Assembly (NCBI GenBank): GCA_000697055.1
Contig: JNDT01001441.1
Location: 1 to 56,409 of the forward strand
Direction: 5' to 3'
Source: Saksenaea vasiformis B4078
Lineage: Eukaryota; Mucoromycota; Mucoromycetes; Mucorales; Saksenaeaceae
DNA length: 56,409 nt
Shown here: positions 1 through 8,917 of the stretch, piece after piece
How the letters are laid out: every line of letters begins with the position of its first letter
Position numbering within the stretch: the first letter of the stretch is position 1
The notes under the pieces: model-generated
What the model saw: only the letters and a program-made list of their open reading frames with translations
Database searches by the model: none
Told to the model about the DNA's origin: nothing
Made by a program: the position numbers and the translations under genes

Positions 1-309
1 TGCCGATCCCAACTCGCCGCCCCCACCCGCTACGGTGCGGGGCTGGCCCCCGTCGAATGGCAGGAGTGCCCTTCGGGGGTAAGTAAAAGACATCAAAACA
101 TCTTTCATTTACTAACCGTGAATGCCGTTTTATGCTGCTCCAATATATTATGCGTCCACCGAGGGCCATGATGATGTAAGTAAACGTATGATTTTGTTGC
201 CAATTCATTAACCAATGACCGTATATTTTACTTTTCTCTCAGCGTAAATTTGGTTCTCCATGGACGCATAATTTATTTAGAGTAGCGTAAAATAGTGTTC
301 AATAAACAG
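1..309 (+). repeat. Family R dispersed repeat, copy R1 (5' part outside window)
   Basis: This is almost identical to the reverse complement of 47237-47570, with only a handful of differences. It contains two GTAAGTAA splice-donor-like sites (near 80 and 176), a TACTAAC-like branch motif near 109, a TTTTCTCTCAG acceptor-like site ending at 241, and an inverted repeat whose arms lie near 132-170 and 250-295. It ends in CAATAAACAG followed by TA, after which similarity to the other copies stops. No protein-coding capacity is convincing. The fixed end and the absence of a poly(A) tail argue against a simple retroposed transcript. Confidence 0.8.
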
Positions 310-547
310 TACTCTGCACATAAAATAAGCATCCTATGGCAAGAATTGCAACGTTCTCTAGACAACATTCAATGATGTTCTTAAATACCATAGACACGGA
401 GTCCTTGATATCATAATCTACGTCTCCCTTTTTCTACCTGATCTGACGTTCCAACATTTCACGTTTTTTCTGTTTATTCCATTCCCTCACGGCTAATCTT
501 TTTTATTTAATTCATACAATTGCTTCGACCTACGTCATTTCCAATTC

Positions 548-1488
548 TCAAAGGGATTCAAATCGCAAACGTTTTTCATAGTATTCGATGAGCTAATGAA
601 ACAGCAAATGAGATATGGCAACAGTTCGTTCCATTTATTACCTTCCGCGGGCACCTTTTTTGCAATTCTTTTGTGGGATGCATTGACAGAACACCATCCT
701 CCCTTTTCAATGTATGAATTTCTCTCTTCTTTTCTCAGAGCATTCCCACACTTACCAGCGGATGACAGCGTAAATTGTAGCATCAGAATCCTGCCGAGGG
801 TCGCGTGTCACGAGCTCCACTTCTTTCACAGATGTATTCCAGTCCCAGCTATCTTCCGTGCGATAGTCTGCATTATAAATCGTATCATTCAACATGTCGT
901 CTGCAGAGTCATCGTTTGTATCCTCAACCGGTGCTATTTCCTCTACTGTCATCTTTGACGCTTTCTTTCCTTTCTTGTTAGACGAAGATGACTGGGATTT
1001 GTTCTTTGCCGAAGAACTTGACAGTTTCCGCTTTTTCCCTGCTGTTTGTTTTGTTTCGCGACGTTTACTTGCCCAATACTTCTGTAATAAAGTTTTGTCC
1101 AGTCTATGAGCAGTATTAGCACAGTACAAACGCGTAAACCTCATGCTTTACATATTTCGTTGGTCTTCCCAGGTGTTATCTTCGTCGTCATAGCCTTTCC
1201 ATTTGATCAAATACTGTGTGGTATTTTTCTAACATGGCCATTTGTTCCTGGCCTTAGTACATGACAGAACAAATGGAAGCCGCGATGCCAACTTACCGAC
1301 TTGTGGTGATCTAGGATCGCCTCCACCTCGTAAATTGGATCTTCATTCTTTGGCTTGTGCTTTTTGGTGGTGCGCTTTTTGTTGGCGGGAGACATGGGAA
1401 TGGATGTAGGCAGATCTTGTCGTGACGCGTTCTTCCCCCAACGAGTAACCTGTTTGAGCAGTCGTCCGAATGGACTCGTGCTTGCCAT
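548..1488 (-). CDS. HP1/Swi6-type heterochromatin protein (chromodomain + chromoshadow domain)
   Basis: Five exons, in transcript order 1488-1297, 1213-1152, 1103-756, 702-642 and 592-548, join in frame to about 235 residues. A basic N-terminus leads into a chromodomain (about residues 49-95) with DPIYEVEAILDH, then YLIKWKGY and NTWED, the strands and aromatic-cage positions that bind methylated H3K9. A serine/lysine-rich hinge follows. The C-terminus is a chromoshadow domain with IYAVIRW, EDGVLSMHPT, CPRK and LIEYYEKRLRF, the dimerisation and PxVxL-binding fold. HP1 proteins bind H3K9-methylated chromatin and keep it silent. The start at 1488 is the first in-frame ATG; a Met 30 residues further in is an alternative. 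The chromodomain loop between the first two strands looks about three residues short, so the 1296/1213 junction may be slightly off. Confidence 0.88.
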
Positions 1489-1628
1489 CAGTGTGTCTCC
1501 ACATCATTTGAGTTTGTTTTTTATCCACTTTCAAAGGGCAACTGTTATAACAATCTTGGGAAGACATTAAGCTTAGTGGACAGCATTATCTCAAATGCTA
1601 AAGGATCTTCGTGATCTAATGGTTTCAC

Positions 1629-2600
1629 TCAAGTCCAATAACCCGCGGAGTGGCGACTCTGCATTGACTGGGTATCGTTGTTTGAAGGTCTCCGTAACAA
1701 ACACTTTCTGAGAGCCTGATGAATGGCAGCCCCTTGGATAACTTCTTCTACTTCTCTCCTGTGATTGATTATTCCAGGATGGTCTTCATTGGACCGAGAT
1801 CGTACGAGAACTCTGATAGAAATGCAAAGCTGGCCAAAATGTCTGACTGTGTACAGTGGTCCTTCGATCATTTTACCCTCACTCTTCTCAGCCTTCAGTT
1901 ACTGTACTTCAATTGTTGTTATCCTTCCCTCCGTAGGATACCGCTCAAATCGTTATACGTTTGGCCAACCTCACTTTCCACACTCGGTGATATCAACCTG
2001 TAGCTGACAAGCTTCAACGGTTGAGACCATCGAGAGATCATTGCTACTCCTTGTGATCTTGTCCAGAATCATAAGATGTACCAGCGAATCAACATAATGG
2101 CTGAGCCTTGATACATATGGATACTGGTCTCTCTGCTTGTCCCTCGATCCCGTCAAGTCACTGCTTCCACATTCACTTTGTAACTGCCTTACTACAAAAG
2201 TCACAACTCGTAATTTCTGTAAGTGGTTTATTGTGGATATATGCTTCTCTCTCAAGCTCCTGTAAGTGTCCTTCACTTATGTTTCATCTGCAAAACAAAT
2301 ATAGCCTATTTCCCACGTAAACAATGACTAACCTGGGCACAGCCGTTCGCGGAGATAACCTTGTACAGAAGACGATTTTCTTAGTCCGTGCACTTGAGTC
2401 TCATTCTGACATTTCGCGTTTGAAACAGGCTGGATGCAAAGATTTATTGTGAGCATCTTTGCGAATCCACTGTTTTTTGAACATTTTTGCATGATCTCAA
2501 AGATTATTTTGCGGAAGTGCTGAAAGAATCTTTGTTGCGAACGCGTTGATCCAATGCTTTGAATTAGGGTGTTATTATTTTCCCGCGCCACATGCCGCAA
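1629..2600 (-). pseudogene. Unrecognised, probably decayed coding sequence
   Basis: Several open stretches of 80-100 codons occur on the minus strand (2600-2328, 2276-1971, 1871-1629), but they lie in different frames. One frame near 2270-2170 has a protein-like stretch with a CxxC pair (SCDFCSK), then hits a stop. I could not find a set of GT-AG introns that yields one sensible protein, and I recognise no family. It may be a decayed transposon gene or an unrecognised gene with many small exons. Confidence 0.2.
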
Positions 2601-2884
2601 TTTGGTTCCGATGTCCGACAGTGAAACGGATAAGATATGTGGTGGCTATTTAAAAGGGAAAACTGGTATTTTCTTTCTTTGTTTATCTGTAACTTTCAAT
2701 TATTTGATTATCGTTATTAAACCAGCCTACGCAAAGCCATCTAGTACATGAAAATGTATAGCGGATTGCGCACATGATTGTATCAATTAGTATAAACAGC
2801 AGAAGTTACAGCAAACAATCAGGTGTAGGCACAACAAAGCGGTAAGCAATTAGGCAGTCAGTACGTTTAGTCTCTAGCATTTTA

Positions 2885-3164
2885 AGCGGAGGTAAGCAAA
2901 GCTTCGGCCAACAACAATGATGAGAGTCGGTGGGATGACCCTGAGTATGCAAAAGACGCCAACCTATCGTTCATCTACTAACCATAGATACAATGTAGGC
3001 CGCTCTGACGAATTAGCGTCTATGGAAGGGAAAAGTAAGCAGAATATGAAATTCTGCGATAATTAGCGTATCTAATACGCATACTAATTTTCTTTTCAGC
3101 CCAAATTGTTTCTGTTCGGACGCAAGGTTTATTCAGAGAAGTGTAAACAGGTTGCAATAAACGG
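2885..3164 (+). repeat. Family R repeat, degenerate copy R8
   Basis: It follows the order of copy R1: a donor-like GGTAAGC near 2890, a TACTAACC motif near 2980, a TTTTCTTTTCAG acceptor-like site near 3099, then GGACGCAAGGTTTATT and a terminal GCAATAAACGG just before TA. Base identity to R1 is visibly lower than between R1 and R2, so this is an older copy. Confidence 0.55.
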
Positions 3165-3217
3165 TATTCTAGGCACATTCACGACGACGGAGACGGTTTC
3201 ATGCACGGATAAAAAAT

Positions 3218-4048
3218 TTATATCCCCGATGTCAATGCTTGCATAATGGTGCGTCTTATTTCGCTCTGACCGGTCGCTATCTTTTTATAAAACTGCTCGT
3301 ACTTCCGTTTGAGTAGAATGGCACCTCCGATAAGTACGGTTAGAATAATTACGGTCATGCATGCCAGGTAAATAGAAGCGTAAAGCATCGCTTTCTTTTT
3401 GTTATCCATAAAGTAAAGGAGCAGCCAAAGTGCAAGAAATTCGCTCATTAAGCCGAAACCACAGACAGCTGTCTGAATACGGAAGACTTTTTTAAAGATA
3501 GGCCAGGTCTTCCAAAGTACATTCCAGAATTTGCGAGTCGACTTGAAGGGTATAATGCTCATGGCCGCGTAGAACCAGAACGGTCTTAAGAGATGCTTAT
3601 CCTTCCATTGCAAGGGTAGCAAACTGATTACCATGACGGTGCCCATCGAGAAGCTGAGCGCGGATGATTGCAGAACGGTACGTTCTGTAAGAGTACACAC
3701 ATAGCACACGACAATACATAGAGAAAACCCACATAGCAGCATGACTCCGAGTATGTCAGCTTTGCGCGTCACGCATCGTTTGAAAAATAGAACGCACACG
3801 AGTTGAAGGCTAGCCACAGCAGCCGCTAGTGCAGGTTGAATGAAGAGTCGGAGTACATAATACAGAGCAAAGGGGATAACCACTTCGACAAACGTGTAAA
3901 AGGCCGTGATGAGCAGCCGACACAGGCTCTTGAAGATCTTGCTGGGGTCGGGAATGACAGATTCGAGCAGTGGCGTCGTCGGGGTGGGTATAGAGAAATT
4001 GTCAGGTAGCATGCTATGTTTTGTGAAAGAAAGGAGGTTGACATCCAT
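3218..4048 (-). CDS. Multi-pass membrane protein, VC0807-like hypothetical
   Basis: A single uninterrupted reading frame of 276 residues. About six hydrophobic segments are visible (roughly residues 47-67, 70-90, 99-117, 127-145, 194-214 and 222-245), separated by short basic loops such as KRCVTRK and LKRKYEQFYKK. The pattern, with PALAAAVASLQ in the second segment and SALSFSMGTVMVISLL in the fourth, resembles the VC0807/DUF3159-type integral membrane proteins found in bacteria and many fungi, whose function is not established. The Met at 4048 is the first in frame. The gene is intronless, unlike most neighbours. The family assignment is tentative; the membrane nature is clear. Confidence 0.7.
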   Translation of the reverse strand: MDVNLLSFTKHSMLPDNFSIPTPTTPLLESVIPDPSKIFKSLCRLLITAFYTFVEVVIPFALYYVLRLFIQPALAAAVASLQLVCVLFFKRCVTRKADILGVMLLCGFSLCIVVCYVCTLTERTVLQSSALSFSMGTVMVISLLPLQWKDKHLLRPFWFYAAMSIIPFKSTRKFWNVLWKTWPIFKKVFRIQTAVCGFGLMSEFLALWLLLYFMDNKKKAMLYASIYLACMTVIILTVLIGGAILLKRKYEQFYKKIATGQSEIRRTIMQALTSGI

Positions 4049-4229
4049 GCAGCTAAGTCCTTTTATCCTGCTAACTTTGTACTACCTACTGCGTATGGGA
4101 TGGAAGTTCCGGCATATAAACTAAGATTACGCCGTCCAGTAACTTGACATGCATGTTTTCATCATACTAAGCCTACGTTTTCCTGTGTTTTAGTTTATTG
4201 CGGCTAAAAGCTTTGATCGATTAATTCTC

Positions 4230-4790
4230 CTTCTACAATATGGAGTTGGGAACCTGAGCAAGCTAACAGTCAGTATCAATCACTGAGAATTTGACTAGCC
4301 TTTGATCTAGTTGGTAGCGATACGGGAGCAGACGATGACAAAGCAGAGAAATTGCATTTCAAGTTGACTGGATGATAGGAAAAATGCAGCTGATTGGGAA
4401 AACGAAGATGCGCAGAATATACTTGGAAATATGTGTCATTGGAGACATACAATGAAAGAAATCTTCACGAGAACAATCGAAATCGTATCAAAGAAAATAG
4501 TATGAACGAAAAGGAGACGCACAAATGAACTGAGATATATATACGGGGAAGGGAAATATCGACAAATCAATTGGATGGTACCCAAAGAGAGCCGGTTCAA
4601 GGAGATGAAGGTGCGCGATGTAGATTGGGATATGAAAAGGAAAACATAAATACAACAATTGAACGGTACAAAAGGCTGGCGGATAAATGAAACGAGGTAC
4701 TCGCTGACCTATGAGGAAATGGACGGATAGATGCAAAGGAAAAATGGTACATCTGTCTGGTTTCTTACGCCATCGAATATAATGTAATCT
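4230..4790 (+). pseudogene. Relic of a MACPF-SLR gene (SLR part and 3' flank only)
   Basis: The DNA aligns by eye with the SLR-coding 3' half of the gene at 8918-11744. The stretch at 4370-4440 still reads KNAAD.ENEDAQ.LGNM, and 4560-4700 keeps three more degraded repeat units. Frameshifts and stops are frequent. The following 4790-5325 also matches the 3' flank and promoter region of the other copies, for example GATAGCCAGTCAG at 4795, which recurs at 11751. It is therefore the oldest, most eroded unit of the tandem array, and its MACPF-like half is gone. Confidence 0.65.
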
Positions 4791-5325
4791 CAACGATAGC
4801 CAGTCAGCAGCTTGCCAGTTAAGTCGTGGTATTTTGACCGTAAAATAGTGTGCTCCGAAGTATAGATGCCAGTCCTCCTGGATATAGACATTATAAATAT
4901 CATAGAGTATAAAAAAACCTCGCTTGTACGCTCATACGACTACACAAAGCTTGTTACATTTCATACTGTCAATATTGCATCAAATGAAAAGAGAAGTCAA
5001 ACATGGTAGCGCTATTACTTTTGCATATCCGTCTTAGTACGATCCACTATACATATTCACCCATGGAGATCAACAGGTATATCATGATCGGTGGTGACTA
5101 TTTTACACTGAAATTTAGCTGGTGCATTGACATCCTTATGTAAGGATACTGACACTATTCTCCCCGTATGAAAAGTCTGGATAAATTCTCATGTTGGTAT
5201 TTGATGTGATTTAGACTACGACATTCCGGACATTGTAGCCAATAAAGGGGGTTATTACAGCTCATAAATACGTCACTCTACAAAGAGATAGAGATAGACA
5301 CTATACGACCTTTCTTTACCTTCAA

Positions 5326-7441
5326 ATGAGTCTTCCACATAACGTGATAAGCTCAAACTTATCGATTTATGCGCGTTTGTCTGATACTTTCAAAAGCTCA
5401 GCAAATTTTTAGCGTACGATATCTTTAATTGATGCACCTGTGGTCTCCATTTTGATGGATATACTGCTGAGTATTCTGCAATACAGCTAGCAGATGGAAC
5501 GGAGGATATACAAAGTCTTCTCCACAAGTACCGTTGTGATGAGTCGTTCATAGAAGAAGTATGCACAAAGTCCATTGACTCGGATAGACCCATGGAAAAT
5601 CCACTGTATAATGACAGTTTCCACAGCCTGCCGTACAAACGCTTTGCATACGATATTGCTGCTGCAATCAGCTGTCTTGCACGTAGATATGGTCAACGAC
5701 CTTCTGAAAACAGTGCAGTCGAACATACAGTTTCTCACATTTGCTGGGGAGAAGTAATAGTCTAGAACATGAGTTACGAATGGCACGATTAACAGGATTT
5801 ACATTAGGTGCGTTTGTCTTCTGAATTTATTAAAGCCGTCTCTAGTTTTAAGCAAGCTGTGTAACATGCGTTGGCGGAAGACACCAACGAGAAGAAGTAT
5901 AAAGCACTGCAAGACGTGTTTGGACAGTTCGGATTTTACTATCCGTCAAAGATTTTACTTGGTATTATCATCAGAGATATAACGTAAATGAATAATTTCC
6001 TACTTTAGGTGGTTCATTGGCTTGTAAAACGGAAAGCATGAACGTCCAGAGAGGAAGCGTGACAGATACCATACATAAAGAACCCGCTGCAGCGGCGAGA
6101 TAGCGGAAACTATTAAGAAAGTGATAACAGATCACGGGCACTGGAAAATCATAGGTACTCGCACCAGGGCGTATTTCTTGTAGTTTGCTAGACAAGTGGT
6201 TTTGATAGGTGGAGATATCAGGGTGTTTTTCGCGCATGGTTTAGGGAAGTGGAAGGAAACGGTCAAATCCAGACCAGGCATTATCCGGCTCCAAGAAGTA
6301 AAGCCAATGTATAAGCTACTTGACGATGACGAACGTGCTCAAGTGAAAGAAGCTTACTAAAGATATTTTCCAATGGTCATTTCAAGAAGCCAACGGAAAA
6401 CAGCGATACCACAGCTCTTAAGGGGCGCAATGTAAATGACGAAAGTGTGCAAGATGCGGACCGCCAAAGCGATACAGCGACGAATTGCGGAAACGAAACT
6501 GGGCAGCCCGAATCTCAGGAAGGTGCGCTCAGTGACGAGAATACTGATGATCACGGTGATGTCATTGATCATATTGTGAACAGGAAACTGCTGGTCAGGA
6601 CGGCGGAAGCGTACCACATATGTCCATCACTAAAACTACCCAGAAAGATAGGGTGGACAAAGAGCACAAGGAAGACAATAGTGTACAAGAAGGTGCGGTT
6701 GATTATGATGATAAGTGGGCGCAATTCGAACTTGGTGAGAAATACTACCGTGGAATAGATGCGGATAAAGATTACATCAAAGCAATCGAATGTTACAAAA
6801 AATCAGCGGCTCAGGGAAATAGCGAAGCACAAACAAGACTTGGAGATATACACAGATACGGACGAGGTATAGCTCGAGACTACGTCAAAGCAGTCCAATG
6901 GTACAAAAAGGCAGCGGAACAGAGGAATGCTGATGCGCAAACTAAACTGGGCGACATGTACTGTAGAGGGCCGCTTGTGCTTAGAGACTACAAGAAAGCG
7001 GCTGAGTGGTAGGGAAAATCAACAGATCAGGGACATGGAATTGGGCAACACAATCTTGGACATATGCATTGGCTCGGCTGGGGTGTGGAGCAGGACGATG
7101 TTAAAGCAGCTGAATTGTACTCCAAAGCGATTGAATGGTGCAAAAATGCAGCTGATGAAGAAAATGAAGATGCACAATACACACTTGGAAGGATGTATTA
7201 CTGGGGATATGGAGTGGAGGAGGATATTGGCAAGGCTATTGAATGGCATCAGAAAGCGGCTGATCAAGGAAATACATGGATGCAAGAGAAACTTGGAGAT
7301 GTTTATAGAGATGAAAAGGAAGACATTGACAAGGCAATTGAATGGTATCAAAAAGCAGTAGATCAAGGAGATAAATGGGCACAACAGAGACTGCGAGAGA
7401 TTTACGAGGAGACAGACGGAGATATCAACATAGGAAGTTAA
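5326..7441 (+). pseudogene. Decayed MACPF-like/Sel1-repeat gene (copy A)
   Basis: Same exon plan as the intact copies: a six-codon first exon at 5326-5343, an intron with an acceptor ending near 5394, the MACPF-like exons and an SLR block. Lesions are visible. A TGA stands near 5423 where paralogs have CGA or CAA. A TAA stands near 5863 where a paralog has CAG. One base is lost near 6358, which shifts frame into a TAA. A TAG stands at 7010-7012 where paralogs have a tyrosine codon. The SLR part from 6620 is otherwise open in one frame across 7441 and keeps about six to seven units, including two to three of the short 33-aa type. It is probably non-functional, although a short SLR-only product cannot be excluded. 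Confidence 0.75.
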
Positions 7442-7558
7442 TGGTACCAAAGAACAAACGACAAAAGGGCTTGGACGTTAGAAGATGGACTTGACGTACG
7501 GACAGAAGAACGTCATGTTGGTTGAACAGTCGATAATATTACAAAAAAAAAAGAACTC

Positions 7559-8339
7559 TACAGTGGGCGCGCGCTATAATTATGCTTGAGATACTTCTAT
7601 TCTCGGTAAAGTTATATGATCCTTCTTTTCCCAATGCCGTTCATGCCTTAATATAACACATTTCGCTTAAGTTTTAAGTTATAGAATTTTGGAAAAATAT
7701 AATAGGTGAAATAGATTAACCGAACTAAACTAGTTTAGTTGTCGAAACATCAATTCATGTTTAATCTATGGAAACGTTGAGGATCATACTTTAGATTTGC
7801 CTTTGCAATTTATTCTAATATAATCCGTGGTTGCTGCCTGCTTGCTACCTTGTGCAGGACATTCAGACTCTCTCAAACTCCTTGAAAGCAACAGATCGAG
7901 GTCCGAGGTAAGAGTCATGTAACAACAAGATTCTTACAAGTTCATCTGGTGATAGCTAGGATGTTATGGAACAGATGCTGGAATATGGCGACTGAAGCAA
8001 AAGGATCAGACAGGAAAAGTGCTTTGCATTTCTCGAATCATTTATACGTGTGCGCGCTTCCGTTTGCTATCACTTAATAATAATGCAAATCTACGAACAC
8101 ATATTATGGAAAATAAGATCAGGTACATGCACTTGTGCAGTCTAACGATATGTAAAAGGCATTGATCCATAAAGACCCCTCTGGGTACTACAATGAAAGG
8201 TTTGCTTCAACTTATACTGGAGCGAGCCAATAGGAACAATAATTATTAGCGGGTATTAAATTCGATCTAGTTATATTCTCGCTTAAGTTATCGACTTTTC
8301 TCCTCACCGAAAGTATAATTATAACGCGCGCCCACTGTA
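7559..8339. mobile_element. Tc1/mariner-type MITE with TA target duplication
   Basis: Terminal inverted repeats start CAGTGGGCGCGCG at 7561 and, on the complementary strand, at 8337. Similarity continues through TATAATTAT for about 24 bp. Both ends are flanked by TA (7559-7560 and 8338-8339). CAGT termini with a TA duplication are typical of the Tc1/mariner/pogo superfamily. The 777-bp body is AT-rich and has no credible transposase frame, so the element is non-autonomous. It inserted in the spacer between copies A and B of the MACPF-SLR array. Confidence 0.8.
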
Positions 8340-8917
8340 CATTATTTATCTTGCTAATTTAAATACCCTTAAGACTGTACCAGGGAATCTATCGGTACCT
8401 TCTTGTACATATTTTGCGTTTCCATTGCCTTTTTATCCTTCTATCGTAAAAACGCCTTCTATGCTGTTCTTGATGCGTCGTATGCGAGCAAAAACATTGG
8501 AAAAAAAGTTAGCTCTCGGCGCCGAATAGGCCTGGAGTCATTTACGAAACATACACGCTCCATTGAGCATATCCATACATACAAACAAATAAGGGTTCCG
8601 TAACTAGCGGTAATACTTGTATACCGAAGTTTAGTCAAATTGCTGGCGTATTTGACAAAGAGCAGGCATTTTATACCGCCATGAGGTTAGTAGACTAAGC
8701 GAAAGCTCTTTTCACGTTCGGCATTTGATGAGAGCTAACCGGCGACATTCACCGAGAGACCGAGGCGGACGTGCAAACGATTTCCTAACTTGGAACTTCG
8801 GTACCCCCACGTATCCCCCAAATATCGTAGTTACTAAGGACGGAACGTATTACAGCGCATGAACACTACGCAGAAATAAGAAGAGACAGGCGCGATGGTC
8901 TCATTCTTCACTTTCGA
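8340..8917 (+). other. Duplicated 5' flank of MACPF-SLR copy B
   Basis: No gene is seen. From about 8620 the sequence resembles the regions before copies A (4830-5325) and C (11820-12277). The last bases before each start codon are alike (TTTACCTTCAA, TTCACTTTCGA, TTTACTTTCTA), so promoter and gene appear to have been duplicated together. No clear TATA box can be assigned. Confidence 0.5.

Noticed and set aside
23..82. GC-rich hairpin-like blocks (CCCGCACCGTAGCGGG type) near the R elements considered as a tRNA
   Set aside because: No cloverleaf with T-loop GGTTCGA and anticodon arm could be formed. No convincing tRNA or rRNA was found anywhere in the window.
1..309. Family R considered as a SINE or a retroposed transcript
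   Set aside because: No A-box or B-box promoter, no poly(A) tail, no target duplication, and the intron-like segments remain unspliced.
4488..4793. 101-codon minus-strand frame
   Set aside because: It lies antisense to the decayed SLR relic and has the composition of its complement.
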